Shown in pieces: positions 1 through 11,770 of a stretch of 64,000 nucleotides of DNA; positions within the stretch are counted from its first letter, which is position 1; each line of letters opens with the position of its first letter. Both the position numbers and the translations under genes were made by a program. This stretch comes from Bathynomus jamesi (taxonomy: Eukaryota; Arthropoda; Malacostraca; Isopoda; Cirolanidae), in the NCBI GenBank assembly GCA_023014485.1, contig JAJOZX010000090.1:349501-413500 (forward strand). The letters run 5' to 3'. Below the pieces are notes generated by a model. It was not told where the DNA came from. It was given only the letters and a program-made list of their open reading frames with translations, and ran no database searches.

Positions 1-165
1 CTATTTGAGTGTGTAAAGACATTTAGGACCTCAGTCTGCGGAAATTTCTTTTCCTGTAAAATAGTTGATATCTGGAACCAACTTCCCTCAGAGGATGTTT
101 CCAGTCAAAGTGTAAATCTGTTTAAAAATAGGCTAGACAAAGTACAGAACACACTCATAGTTTAA
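1..165 (+). pseudogene. LINE reverse transcriptase, extreme C-terminus (partial)
   Basis: Frame 1 is open from the window edge to a TAA at 163-165 (54 residues). The residues contain the pattern VDIWNQLPSEDV followed by SVNLFKNRLDKV. This is the conserved C-terminal tail of Jockey/CR1-type non-LTR retrotransposon ORF2 proteins (established family knowledge), downstream of the reverse transcriptase. The rest of the protein lies left of the window. Following sequence to about 540 is probably its 3' untranslated region. Clade assignment is uncertain because no catalytic motif is included. Confidence 0.7.
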
Positions 166-565
166 GATTAAAACCTCAGAAAACTCTGCAGGAGTTCGCT
201 TGCTCGGTGTCTCTGTGAGCAAGCTAAATATAGAGCTATTTATATATTCTCCACTTTCCTGTAAAATTTCCTTGGCTACTTTTCCAGGGTTAAGGTATTT
301 TCTTCAACCTTTTTCCGTGCCTGCCTCTGGCAGGGAGGGAGCGGAGGGTGGGGAGAGAGCCTTCTACTTTTCTATCCAGTTTTCTACTACTGCTAGCATA
401 GTTTGAAAGACAAAATTTTCCCTGGCACCCGTTGCCATTGGTACCTCCTCGGTATGGGCCGCAAGGCCTTTTGAGGTACTTCTTTTCCTTGTAACTCCTT
501 GTAACTCCTTATAATTTAGGTGTCACGCATCACAAATTGATCGGTATAGAGTTCAGGGTATAAGG
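166..565. other. probable LINE 3' UTR, otherwise unassigned
   Basis: There is no supported gene. It contains a G-rich run near 328-356 and a short direct repeat of TTGTAACTCC at about 488-507. The small open frame at 200-406 starts just after the LINE stop and has no recognisable motif. Confidence 0.3.
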
Positions 566-825
566 GTTTTTTCCACCAAAACATACTAAAACCATTGGTT
601 TCCTGTGGTTTAGGATAAATCTGACCATCGCTATTACAGTAAATTATTGCTTGTGCTGTGTTCCCCCACCCAAAACCCCGGTTCCCACAGTGGTCCCCCC
701 AGATTGTAGGAGGGGTTGGAGGAGGTGAAATCACTTCAAGCAATAATTTACTGTAATGGCGATGGTCACATTCATCCTAAACAACAGGAAACCAATGGCT
801 TATCATGTTTTGGTGGAAAAAACAC
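566..825. repeat. inverted repeat (foldback), arms about 89 bp
   Basis: Sequence 566-654 reappears in reverse complement at 738-825 with about 90% identity, around an 83-bp loop rich in C and G runs. The arms contain CAAGCAATAATTTACTGTAA and its complement. I did not find a clean target-site duplication, so it may be a foldback MITE or a local inverted duplication. Confidence 0.8.
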
Positions 826-893
826 AAAAATTGAGGTGGCGCCCCTATTCTGAACCGTTACCATCGGCAGTTATAACCCTAATATACGTAGTA

Positions 894-2269
894 CAGGGTG
901 GGCGGAAAGTAGCTCCCTATTTTGGATTGGTAAAAAAATACGTATATTATCCATTTATTTCAGAAGAAATAATATGAAAAGGTTGGCATACATGGTAGGT
1001 TTTCTCTAAAATTCAATGTGGGCTCCAACTCTTTCCACCAGCTTCTGGAGCCGCCCAGGAATGGCGTCCACTGACTTTAGCAGGAACTCCGGCGGGATGG
1101 AGGACATGACTTCCCGAATTCGGTCCTCCAGTTCTTCCAATGTCCTCGGTTTGGTGCGGTAGACTTCTTCCTTTACCCACCCCCAAAGAAAGAAGTCACA
1201 CGGTGTCAAGTCGGGGCTCCTGGCTGGCCATTGATGGACCACGACGACCCATCCAACGCCCAGGGAAGTGGGCATCCAGCCACTCACGGACAACAAGAGC
1301 GAAGTGCGGAGGGGCGCCATCTTGCATAAATATCAGATCGTCGATGTTCTCCCATGTGCTGACAACCGGCCAGACCTCGTTTCGCAACATAGCAAGGTAC
1401 CGCTCAGCATTCATGGTGTTGCGCAGAAGGAACGGGCCCACAACCTGATCTGAGGTCATACCACACCACACCGTTACACTGAACCGATTCTGCCGTTTTT
1501 CAGCGGTAACCATGGGATCCTCTCCTGCCCAGTAGTGGCAATTGTGGCGGTTGACAAAGCCTCCGACGTGGAACACCGCCTCGTCGCTCCAGAGGATGTT
1601 GCGGAAGAGATGGGGCCAGTCTTCATTCCAAGCCAGCATGATTTCCCCGAACTCCATGCGAATGTCGCAGTCCTCGTCCGAGAGAGATTGGCAGTAATGC
1701 GGCTTCCACGCACGCCAGTTCAGCTCCTTCTTCAGCACAGTTCGCACTGAGTAGCGGGAGAGTCCACTTTCCCGAGCTGCCTGGCGAGTTGACTTTCGTG
1801 GACTCCGTGCGAACATTTCCTGAACTGCCTGCACCGTCTCCTGGGCCCTGGATGTCGAAGGGCGACCACATCTTCGAACATCTGCCACAGACCCCGTGGT
1901 CATGAGCTTCGAGTGGCAGTTCTTGATTGTTTTCGGGTCCACTTGGGCACGTGGTCCGTGAATGGCCCGCCACCATCTTTGAACTCGAACGACAGATTGC
2001 CAAACTTCGTACCGTGCCGCCAACTGGGCACGCTCCTGCAGTGTTAAACGCTCAGCCATGTTACCCTTCAATCTGAAATGAAAAAAAAAAAATGAACGTT
2101 ACAATTGTACCACTTTAGAGAACACAAAGAGAACACTTTAGAGAAAAAAAGATTACCGTTACAATTGTACCACTTTAGAGAACACACCATAACAATATAA
2201 CAATACAATCACAATTTATACATAATTTATATGTAATTTAAATTAGGGAGCTACTTTCCGCCCACCCTG
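894..2269 (-). mobile_element. DD41D-type Tc1/mariner element, near full length
   Basis: The element is bounded by terminal inverted repeats that match over 26 bp, beginning CAGGGTGGGCGGAAAGTAGC. Both ends are flanked by TA (892-893 and 2270-2271), the target duplication of the IS630-Tc1-mariner superfamily. Length is 1,376 bp. It encodes one transposase on the minus strand with a single frameshift. It lies 15 bp from a second element of the same superfamily at 2285. Confidence 0.93.
1006..2071 (-). pseudogene. DD41D-type transposase, one frameshift
   Basis: It would cut and paste the surrounding element in the nucleus. The first 285 or so residues are open from the ATG at 2071. They hold an N-terminal helix-turn-helix region (residues about 1-110, with GRPSTS), the first catalytic Asp in WSDEAVFH and the second in MQDGAPPHF. 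Near 1230 the frame breaks after GRRGP. The continuation in another frame supplies QWPARSPDLTPCDFFLWG with the third Asp and runs to a stop at 1006. A two-base deletion explains the break. Restoring it puts 41 residues between the second and third Asp, hence DD41D (the rosa/Visitor-like branch, by inference). All three catalytic residues are present, so the copy looks fairly recent. Confidence 0.9.
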
Positions 2270-2284
2270 TACGTATATAGTATA

Positions 2285-3206
2285 CAGGGTGTCCCAAAAT
2301 GAATATAGCAAAAAGAAAGTCAAATAACTTTTTTGGTAATTGAGATAATGAAATGGTTTTTTAATGAATACAATGTTTCGACGTATAAGTTTTAGTTGGT
2401 TGTGAATATTGATTATCACTTTCTTTTCTTTTCATAATAAACCCCATTTTTCAGAATAATGACAAGGCTACATTTCACATATCGGGCAATGTTAATCGGC
2501 ACAATTGTAGGATTTGAGGAGAGGAAAATCCTCATGAGCGGTATGAACATGAAAGGGATTCACCTAAAGTTAACGTATGGTGTGGCCTGTCAAGTTCCCG
2601 CATTTATGGACCCTATTTTTTTGATGAACGCACTATCACCAGCATTTCGTACCTTAACATGTTACGAAAGTTCTTTATTCCACAATTGCAGGAAAATCCT
2701 GGCCTGCTACAAAGACCTTTCTTTCAACGGGATGGAGCACCCCATCACTTTGCTCGCAATGTTAAAGTGTTTTTAAATGAAACTTTCCCTGTACGATGGA
2801 TTGGTTGGGGAAGACCTATGAAATGGCCGGGCCGTTCACCCGACTTAACACCTTTGGATTTTTATCTATGGGGTTTTCTGATAAGTAAAGTCTACACTAG
2901 CAAACCAAGAGACATTGAAGAACTTAAGCATCGTATTGTTGATGCAGTGACATCCATCCCTACAGTCGTGTTGGAAAAAGCTTTTCGAGAATTTGAATGC
3001 CGCATACAATTGATCATAGTGAAGGATGGACGACATGTAGAAGTTTATCAATAACTTGAGAAAAGCTAAACAATACTATAATGAATTAAAGTAAACTAAA
3101 ACTTATACGTCTAATGCTTGTATTCATGTAAAAACTATTTAATTATCTCAATTAGCGATAAACTTACTAGACTTTCTTTTTGCTATATTCATTTTGGAAC
3201 ACCCTG
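2285..3206 (+). mobile_element. DD41D-type element, deleted for the DNA-binding half
   Basis: The terminal inverted repeats begin CAGGGTGTCCCAAAATGAAT and pair over about 37 bp with one mismatch. Both ends are flanked by TA (2283-2284 and 3207-3208). At 922 bp it is about 400 bp shorter than full-length relatives in the window. The missing part corresponds to the N-terminal DNA-binding region. Confidence 0.92.
2458..3054 (+). pseudogene. DD41D transposase catalytic domain, one in-frame stop
   Basis: One reading frame runs 198 codons from 2458 to a TAA at 3052-3054, broken only by a TGA after HNCRI where relatives have Trp. It begins at NDKATFHI, equivalent to the first catalytic Asp block (relatives have SDEATFH). 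It continues through SPKVNVWCG, QRDGAPHHF with the second Asp, and SPDLTPLDFYLWG with the third. The spacing between the second and third Asp is exactly 41. No helix-turn-helix domain is present, so the copy is non-autonomous. Confidence 0.88.
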
Positions 3207-3442
3207 TATATTAATAAATCCCTCTGTGAATATAGAAAATAAAGTTTTGATAAACTATTAAAACTTAAAAAAGAAAAACTAATTTATTCCCATTCTGTCC
3301 GGCACGATGCCCGTAAGTCCCAAGGAGGACAAAGAGTGTCAATTCATACTCAATATGACTTCAACAACTTTCGGCGCCATCTACAAATAGAAATGCCTTC
3401 AGCATAACCCATGTGTTAAGTAAACTTATCACTACATAACTT

Positions 3443-3698
3443 ACAGTGCCGTCGGTTTCAAACTTATCTCGTATACGTGCAAAAATATTAGAAAATATCG
3501 CACATGAAGTCTCGAAAATAATAATTATAATTTAAACATCTGTAACTTTTTTGTTTTTCAATTTTTAATAAATATAATTACATATTTAGATTCAGGAGAA
3601 AATTCTTTATTAAACAACATATAAAAAGTAATATATTTATTATCCTCATAGCTGGTATTATCGAACAAAGTGGGTATACATTTCTTTGGGACACGCTG
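3443..3698 (-). pseudogene. relic of a DD41D element related to the one at 44685
   Basis: The end at about 3660-3698 closely matches the terminal repeat of the 44685-45590 element (a TATACATTT motif then GGGACACGCTG, followed by TA). About 220 bp inside, the minus strand reads RIRDKFETDGTV, nearly the same as [12 protein letters not shown] in that element's DNA-binding domain. The rest is decayed and the other end was not found. Confidence 0.65.
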
Positions 3699-3758
3699 TA
3701 TATATATATGCAAATATATATATATATATGTGTTTTTTATGAGGGTTTGAACGACGGT

Positions 3759-6300
3759 TCAGTATCGACCTGCAGTCGACCTCTCTACAGCATCCCGCCT
3801 CATTTGTGGGATTTGGTGAAAGAGGGAGTTGCTTTCCGATCTCCTCCTGCCCTCGTAGCCAGCTACGAATGGCTGGTGTTGGACTTTGCATAGGAATCTG
3901 TCCAGCTGATTTTTGAAATTATTTAGATCGTTGTGCTGGAGGTTCCTCACTTCTTTTAGCAGGACATTAAAAAGCCTGGGGCCTCGTATTCTGAGGGTAT
4001 TTTCCATCATCGTTGTCATGGCCCCCTGTGCCACCGCAGTTGGAACAGTACAAAATCTGCTTCTTCGGCTCAGTCCAGTTTGTTTCTATTTTAATTCTAA
4101 GGTTAGGGACAAAACCTTCGAGTATTTTCCAAATGTACATCATTGTGTATTGCTCGCGTCTTTTTTCTAGAGAGTAGAGTTTCAGGGATTGTAATCGAGA
4201 CCAATAGTCTTTTTCGTTTCCTCTATCTTAGACGTAAAAGTCCTTTGTATGACTTCAATGTTCGCAATGTCTCGTTTTCTGTATGAGCTTGTGAGTACTG
4301 AGCAATATTTAATTATTGGTAGGACTAGACTCTTCCATAATTTGAGCATGATGTTTGCTTTTCTGCTGCGGAATCTCCTCCAGATGATTCCCATTATTTT
4401 TCTAGCTGTTGTAATTCTGTTGTTATAGTCCTCTCTAAATTCTGCATCCGACGACATTATTACTTCAAGATCCCTATCTTGTGGGTTTGGTGTTATCTGT
4501 TTGGCTTGCATAATTTTGTACCCCTTATTCTGTAGCACCTTGTCATTACCATATCTTAGAAGTTGGAGTTTTCCTTCGTTGAATTTCATAGTGTTCTCTT
4601 CTTCCCACTTGAATAATGTTTCAATGTTGTTTTGTAATTTTTCTGTTACCTTCGTTCAATATTTCGTTGTATATCTTTGTATCATCTGCGAAACATGATA
4701 CAATACTGTCATTAATATCTGCATCAATGTTTGTAATCATTATGAACTGCAAGGGAGCTAATACCTTACCTTGTGGGAGAGAGCTCATGACTTCTGAAAC
4801 CTCAGAATTAACTCCATTTACTGCCATTGTTTGTGTTCTTTCAGTCAGAAAATTAAATATCCATCTTCCTAGCTTTCCAGTAATTTCTGTATTCTTAAAT
4901 TTGTGTGCTATAATTCCATGGTCTGTGTCGAGTGATTTTCTCCATAGTAAGTATGATGGTTTGGCAATACTCTCTACACTTCTTCAGTAACGTGGCACTC
5001 CATGTGTCTGGCCCTGGTGCCGAATTTTCTCGCATCTGTGATAGAGCCTTAATTAATTACGTCTCCTTCCGAGAACTCTAAATCTATTAATAGGTTCGTG
5101 CTGGAACTAGTTCTTGGCTGATTTGTATCAATGTCGAAAAATTCGTCTGGGTTTTCTACTTTCTTCTGGGACTTAGGGGTGCTAAACACAGTTAAATTGT
5201 TCCTTAAGCAGTTCGCTCATTTTTACGGGTCATTTATGTATTCGGCCGCCCCGTCCATCAACGGATCAAAACTCTCTTAACACTACATCTTTCTTTTCGC
5301 AAATGTATAGAAATATTTTGGGTTATTTTATGTTTTCTGCTACCTTGTTTTCCTCCTCATTTGTCTTATAGATGAATGTTTGTGTTAGGTCCGTTTCTAT
5401 TTCCCATAGTTTTTTCTCTAGTTTGAGCCTCCTTGCTTCAGTTTTGCATCTGTGAATACTTTTTACGGTTTGTTTCCGATGTCTAAATAGTGTCCTATTT
5501 TTCTCTCAAGCTTGCTACGTTTTCTTTTTTGTTCCTTCGAAACATGTTTCAGTAATATAGGTTTAGTTTCAGTTTCTATTATACATAGTATTTCTTCTGG
5601 AATCTTCTCGTGAAGTAGCAATTCCCAATTTACTTTCCTTTAATCTTTATTGACATTTTCCCAATCTACTTTCTTTGAATTTATACAAGTATTTAAATCT
5701 TCAAATATTCCTTCTGACTCTCTGGGATGCGTTTTTGAACCCTGGGTACTAACTTTAATTGTATATCGATTAGGTTATGGTTGGAGGAATCTGTGTGCGT
5801 TACCTCTTTATTTATTATTATATCATTGTTATTTGTCCAAATTAAATCCAAAATGTTCTCTTTTCTCCAGATTTCCTGGGTAAGGGCATAACGTTCCATA
5901 ACATTTAATGGTATTATTGCCTGGGTTCTGTCATTTTTTTTTAATGTTACCATGAAACTTCGCAATATATATAACTTTGTCATTTTTCTTCCATGTTATG
6001 AATGGAAAATTAAAATCCCCACAAATTAAAATATTTGTTGCTGGAGTTTCAAGTAATTTTAACATGTTTTCTATTTCATTTGTGGCAAATTGGAATTAAC
6101 CTTTTGTGGTGTTTGATGGTCTGTAGACGTTCATAATAGTTAGGTTCAGTTCTCTTACTTCTAAAATAATAATTTCGAATGTGTTGTTTGATTTTCTTAC
6201 CTTCACCCCACATGTGTATGTGTTTTTCACGTAGATGCAACACCCTCCTCCTCGTCTAGCAACTCTATCTGCTCTGTATATGTTGTAGTCCAGCATTGTT
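3759..6300 (-). pseudogene. LINE ORF2: endonuclease and reverse transcriptase, fragmented
   Basis: The apurinic-type endonuclease is visible as YNIYRADRVARRGGG and NVYRPSN (6296-6096), then SSNHNLIDIQL (5983-5693), equivalent to the SDHNLI block with Asp replaced by Asn. Reverse transcriptase motifs follow: SSLPQGKVLAPL (usual form SLPQGSVLGPLLF) and the catalytic block as FADDTK (4827-4621). Then come NTMKFNEGKLQLLRYG and the C-terminal domain (4589-4182), and the tail IRGPRLFNVLL...SNSLFHQ (4034-3759). Several stops and frame changes separate these blocks and the palm motif A region is not recognisable. It would nick target DNA and copy the element RNA; this copy cannot. Confidence 0.85.
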
Positions 6301-6599
6301 ATTTCAGTATCCTCGATGCACTTTTCACAGCCTTTTTCACTTTTATGTAAGTGATTCTGTTAGGCATATAATATCTATTCTTCTTTGCAGGCCTAAATTT
6401 TGCAAGTATTGTAATTTGCAGTCTGCATGGTCACTATACAGACCTTGTATATTTGTACATAATACATTTACAGGGTTTCTAATCTTCGTGCTCGGTTTTC
6501 CTAAATAATGGTCGTTTCCTGGTCGATATTGTCAGTTCCTGTTTAGTGTTATTGGTTGGGCCGCTGCATTTGGGAATATTGGGGTTGGGTGGTGTTGAA

Positions 6600-7566
6600 T
6601 AGGTGGGTCATGTATTTAATACTAGGGTGCATATATCTGTGAAGTTCTGTCTTTTCTTGTTAGAAAGGCTAGTTGCACTTTTATCATTCTCATTTCCTCT
6701 AAAAAATATACTTCATTGCTGTTGTTATTACTTCTATTTACGTAGGATGTGAGATGTTCTTTCTCGTTCTCTTCGTTATGTGAAAATACGGGAACTCTAT
6801 ATTGAAATATTTTTTCCTCTAATTGACTGTCTGCACAGAGGAAGGTGGAAAAAATAGTTCGGTACCTGTGTCTTCCATTCCTCATCATATAGAGACATTT
6901 TTCGGGGTGATTATACATGCAGTTTGAGCCATATTTGCACGAACCTGTTTTATAATATTCGCAGATGGTCCGTCATTTAGGTTCCTTGCGAGTCCTGTGT
7001 GATTCAATTTCTTTCCTCTGTTCTCTGTTCTACTACCACTTCTTCCCTACTCACTGGACTTTTAGTCTTCAGTGTGTTTTCATTTGTGTTCCTGGTGTAT
7101 ATCTTGTGCAAGCGGGGGTACTTCTTCGTCTAAGGATACTTCTGCACCCCCCCTGTAGTGTGTTTCACTCAGTGTTCTGAATCTCATTTTCGTTTGTGTC
7201 GGCGTTTTCTGACGTTTCCTGGTTTTCTGTCGGTGAACCTGTTGCAATTGATTCTTCTATTTCAGCATTCTCAATTCCCGTTTGTATTAATTTTATATTG
7301 TTTTCCATGCACTTGAAGCACACGAATCCATAAAAGCCGATGATTTTGTTGTTATTCTATTCACCATTTTCCTGTCTTTTTAGCTAAATTCATGCCTTCG
7401 TAATGTTGAAATGTATTGCATAGAATGCATTTTAAGCCCGTAGTCGGTCTACTTCATTTTTGCAATCGCAGAGCTGGTATACGGCGCATTCCATTAAACA
7501 TAATCGAACTCTAGTCAACTTTTTAGATTTACAGCAACTTGCACATTTTTTCGTATTTTTTGCCAT
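6600..7566 (-). pseudogene. LINE ORF1, Cys-rich start and CCCH zinc finger, broken
   Basis: The minus strand starts at an ATG (7566) with MAKNTKKCASCCKSKKLT and further Cys residues (LCLMEC, QLCDC), reaching a stop at 7432. After decayed sequence rich in Glu and Asn, a second segment near 6960-6900 reads CEYYKTGSCKYGSNCMYNHP. This is a canonical CCCH finger (C-x7-C-x5-C-x3-H). The open frame 6918-6622 continues from it without further known motifs. Position upstream of endonuclease and reverse transcriptase suggests a nucleic-acid-binding ORF1 (inference). CCCH fingers are less usual in LINE ORF1 than CCHC knuckles. Confidence 0.6.
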
Positions 7567-8346
7567 TTTCTTTATTAGTTTTCCCCTTTCTTTCGTCTAT
7601 TTCCTTTCTGCTTCTCGAATTTCGGCTGCGAAATCTCAACCTCCTCGTTTATGGTCCTCTTCCTCTTCTATAGACCTCTTGGAAAAATCTCATGAAAGCT
7701 GTTATTCCGTTCGAATTGTTTTCAATTTATGTTTTAATTTATGTTTTTCTTTGTGCACGCTGTATGCCAACGGCCTTCACTTAATAAATTGTTTTCGTTT
7801 ATTCACTGATACTTAATACACACACTGGTATAAGAGAGAATTTACTGCTGAATTTACAAACACTAGTTATTTTGGTCATAGCATAGAGCGAAAACAAACG
7901 TCCGTACATCACGAGGTAGAAACACACACGTTTCTGTATATATACACAGTATATATGTACCTATATATATATTTTTTTTTTTCATAAATTTATTCTGTCT
8001 TGATATTTTATAATTTTATAATCTTCATAAATTTATAATAATGTTATTTAATAATAATGTTATTCTCATCGTCCTTCAAATTCTGTAATCGTTATTTTTA
8101 AGATTTTATAATGATATAATTTTTAATTTAATTTAAAGTTTCAATAATTCTATAATTTTCTAACCTTCAACTTAACAGTCTCACTGTGGATGCATCTCCA
8201 GTATAATATCACGTTCTTAGGTAGGCCTACATTCTTGCTTTACTACAACCGCTTTGTATTTTAGTTTTTTTAATATCTTTTTGCATATACTGCTGTATAC
8301 TCTACGTGCATGTTTTGTATATGTATACCTGCACATATATGTATAT

Positions 8347-8351
<5 letters not shown>
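7567..8351. other. AT-rich DNA without a recognised gene
   Basis: This is AT-rich sequence upstream of the LINE start, with short runs of A and T and partial TATA repeats near 7938-7972. The open frames here have no recognisable motif. Confidence 0.4.

Positions 8352-8440
<89 letters not shown>
8352..8440. repeat. microsatellite (TA)n then (GT)n
   Basis: About 24 TA units run to 8400, followed directly by about 20 GT units. Translations across it in any frame are artefacts of the repeat. Confidence 0.98.
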
Positions 8441-8441
<1 letters not shown>

Positions 8442-8584
8442 TATGTGCTGTATATATTTTTTTAACGTGTTATTATCTCTGTTATCGTATTACCCTAATC
8501 TTTACATCATGATCAGCATTTTAAATACTCTCAATACTGTAAATGAAATTACTGAATCTGAAAACAGTCAACTCCAACTATATT

Positions 8585-10518
8585 TCAGTAGACAATTTCT
8601 TAAACAAGAAGTACAACAATGGCAACCTGTCTTTCCTAAACTTAAACATTCGCAGTCTCCCAAGCCACTTTGACGAATTGACAGCTAACCTAAAATTATT
8701 ATAACATAAATTCAAGGGCATTATATTAACTGAAACCTGATTAAATGAAAATAATAAGATCTCTTTTAACATTCCAGGGTACACAAGTTACCATGTATTT
8801 AGGGCTAACAGTAAGGAAGGAGGTGTAAGTATATTTATAGACTCGAACGATAAGAGTAAAAGTATCAAAGAACTGACAAGCATAAACAATACCTGAGAAA
8901 CACTCGCAATTGAAATGTTTATTCATAACACCCAGTATTCAATTTTAGGCATTTATCGACCACCAAGTGGTAACGTACCAATTTTGATTACAAATATAGA
9001 TAGAATTTTAACAATGACATAAGAAATTCGACTCTGCTAGATTAGATCTGGGTTGCAGTCGCCGTTTGACACTTACAGACACTCACTGCCGACAATACAT
9101 GCCACAGTGGCTTGCCACACCCAAATCCAAAATTATTTTCCTTTCATTCAATCCTACCATACGATATTTCTCTGGAAGTAAAAAATCTAAAAAATAAAGA
9201 TTCTGACATCAATACAATCCCAGTAAAAATACACAAATTAGTATCCGATGAAATTACAGTACCACTCAGTAAGTTAATGAATGATTCAGTAACACCAGGT
9301 ATATTCACTGACAGTCTAAATGAAGCTAGAGTATGCCCTGCATTTAAGTGGGGAAACCCAAACACTCCATCGCCCTATTTCCATATTGACAACTTTAAGT
9401 AAAGTATTTGAAAAAGTCGTGTAAAATAAATTTACTAAATTCTTAATCAAATACGATATTTTAACTAAAATACAATTTGGGTTTAGAGGTGGACATACAA
9501 CGAAAGATGCCATAAACATGATTTTAGAAACTGTGTATCAGAACTTAAAGAGCAAAAAACATACTACCTTGTTCTTCCTAGACTTGTCAAAAGCATTTCG
9601 CATGAAATCTTGAATAAACTTCACACATACGGAATAAGAGGAAATATCTTCGGTAGGCTTAAATCATATTCGTCAAATAGCCATCAATATACCAGATTAA
9701 AAGACAATTTATTCGACAAGGCGATGCTAACTGGTGGAGTGCCTCAAGAACCTATTCTTGACCCATTACTATTTATAATTCATGTCAACGATTTTCAGCT
9801 CTCAATCACACCAAATTGCATACAATACACAGATGATACCACACTTACTTCTTCCCACCATAAATCAGACGTTCTGATTAATGAAACGAACAGGCAATTA
9901 GAAAATGTGTATCAATGGATGTGCTGATAAACTCTTATCGAACCTGACAAAGTCATCTTACATGATTATTACCACAAAACAATGGTGAGTGGGATTAAAG
10001 TACTTGGTATTAATTTAGATGAAAAACTAAATTTCAAAAGTCATGTACGAGTACAACATATCAACTCCAAAATATCAAGATTTCTCTTCATATTATTTAA
10101 ACTATAAAAGACCCTTCCTCAAAACGCACTCTTTACCCTATATTATTATTTCATTCATCTACATTTATTACATTGCATTACAACATGGAGTAGTTTAGAG
10201 AAATATACAGTATATAACATCCTTTGGAAGTAATTCATAAAAAATGTCTTCGAACACACTCGAATAATGACAACAGATAAAGCCACACTTCCCCAAGAGC
10301 TAAATATTTTAAAACTATATAACTTAGACAAATTCAGTGTTGCTGTTAATGTGTTCAAAGTTATCAATAAAAATCAACATACATCACCCATTCAAAGAGC
10401 AATCCCTCCCCATCAAATACACCATCGTTATAAGAGCAGACTGCCCACGGATTTCATACACAAACCTAACTATACAATAAAAACTGCTGGAAATGCACTC
10501 TCTCTGGAGCAAGTGTAG
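8585..10518 (+). pseudogene. LINE ORF2 (endonuclease + reverse transcriptase), degraded
   Basis: Plus-strand blocks appear in order. Endonuclease: NLSFLNLNIRSL, GIILTET, GGVSIFID and SILGIYRPPSG, up to about 8970. Then comes an internal deletion. Reverse transcriptase: a motif similar to VSDEITVPLSKLMNDS (9240-9290), FGFRGG-like sequence (9475-9490), GGVPQEPILDPLLFII (9736-9780) and the catalytic block as YTDDTT (9826-9843). C-terminal sequence ends at ALSLEQV before a stop at 10516-10518. Multiple stops and frameshifts are present. The stop sits at the junction with the dispersed repeat described at 10511. It is distinct in sequence from the 3755-7566 LINE. Confidence 0.85.
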
Positions 10519-10670
10519 TTTACGCCCCCCTTTGGTGCCTAGTGTAGTTTACGTTCCCCTACATTATCCTAGTGTAGTTTACGTTCCCCAACTTTGTCTG
10601 CGTATACCTAATCAAATAAAACGTTAAAAGTAACGAAAATATTACGACTTAACATAACCAATCGTTAATT

Positions 10671-10702
<32 letters not shown>
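10511..10702 (+). repeat. dispersed repeat, GTAGTTTACG family, copy A, with (TA)n tail
   Basis: It begins GGAGCAAGTGTAGTTTACG, contains three spaced copies of GTGTAGTTTACG(T)CCCC and ends with a segment complementary to GATTGGTTAGGTTAAGTCGT, followed by (TA)n to 10702. The same arrangement occurs at 28856-29016, 43953-44096 and 44147-44307. It may be a LINE 3' end or a small non-autonomous element. The common 3' simple-repeat tail favours a retroposed 3' end. Confidence 0.75.
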
Positions 10703-10708
<6 letters not shown>

Positions 10709-11240
10709 AGATGTAACCATAGCATATCTGGCAGGCTTCATCACTAAATGTATTTCGCAAATCACTAAAAAAGCACTTCATTAGCTCCTACTGATGTTTA
10801 AATTCATTACTACCAATTTTACCATAGTAATGAAATTTCCATTTTATAATAATCAACCATTTAAATATGTTAATTTTATTAAGCACCTTTAATTTCGTAA
10901 TTCATTCTTTTTTATATTTTTTATTAAGCATCAATTATTTTCTACTGAATATACAATAAATCATTTAATTTAAAATTATGTAACATTTTGTTTATTATTA
11001 TTATTATTATTATTTGTTATCACTATTACTATTACTTGCTACTTTCACTTTTTGTATGTAATAAACGAACTAAATGCCATTAAGTTTGCCTAAAAAGACT
11101 CCATGCTTCCAAGGGTATATTCAGATGCGAGTACTGTGAATATATTGATGTCATATCAAATATCTAAAAATTATAAAACTCTGTCACTTGTATTCTTTTC
11201 TGAATAAAGATTTTTTAATTTGAATTTGAATTTTTGATAT
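10703..11240 (+). repeat. LINE 3' end with AATTTGAATTTGAAT tail; rest AT-rich
   Basis: The last 60 bp (about 11180-11235) reads CACTTGTATTCTTTTCTGAA then TAAAGATTTT and a short TTTGAA tandem tail. The same ending occurs at 32750-32788, so this is a shared retrotransposon 3' terminus. Between 10703 and 11140 I see AT-rich sequence and an ATT microsatellite (about 10992-11015). Confidence 0.6.
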
Positions 11241-11354
11241 ATTCAATCCATATATTTAAAATCGTGTCGCTTTCCATTTTCCATTATGTAAAGCTGACTC
11301 ACGTTCTAACATTCCATTGATCAGCTTTGCTGTTTGTTCTTGAAGACAATCATC

Positions 11355-11356
11355 GT

Positions 11357-11395
<39 letters not shown>
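11355..11395. repeat. (GT)n microsatellite
   Basis: Uninterrupted GT dinucleotides, about 20 units. Confidence 0.97.
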
Positions 11396-11396
<1 letters not shown>

Positions 11397-11701
11397 ATAG
11401 TTCACAGATATGGAGGGTAATTCTTTTTATAGTGAATTAACACTCTTGGTAGCTCGAAATATTGAAATAGTTGTTCATAAATATTGAGCCATTTTTACTG
11501 TCGGAAAAAATATGTTCATGCTATGCTGTGTTAGGTCAAGTTAGACTAGCTTAGGTTGGGCTATCCACTTTTTACGCATTCCTCGGTTCGATAATACTCG
11601 AGTTACGTTTGGGTATGTTAATTTTTCTTAAATATAGAATTAAAAAAGTCGGTACTTCGCTTATGCGGAGTTGTGTGTTTATATTTACAGTATATGTATG
11701 T

Positions 11702-11702
<1 letters not shown>

Positions 11703-11767
<65 letters not shown>
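11703..11767. repeat. (TA)n(TG)n microsatellite
   Basis: A TA tract is joined to a TG tract. The order matches the repeats at 8352 and 49062. Confidence 0.97.

Positions 11768-11770
<3 letters not shown>

Larger units (their letters stand above)
3755..7566 (-). mobile_element. LINE (Jockey/CR1-like), degraded, minus strand
   Basis: Fragments of a two-ORF non-LTR retrotransposon follow in order on the minus strand: Cys-rich ORF1 (7566 to about 6600), endonuclease (about 6300-5690), reverse transcriptase (about 5000-4180) and C-terminal tail (4034-3759). Stops, frameshifts and a probable deletion in the front of the reverse transcriptase make it inactive. Related C-terminal tails lie at 12470-13860, 36021-36725 and 61745-62410. 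Confidence 0.85.

Noticed and set aside
200..406. 68-residue open frame after the LINE stop
   Set aside because: No recognisable motif, composition of random AT-rich DNA, lies in probable 3' UTR.
8254..8673. 139-residue frame with long Tyr-Ile and Cys-Val runs
   Set aside because: Translation of the (TA)n(GT)n microsatellite; similar artefacts at 11609, 24198 and 45476.
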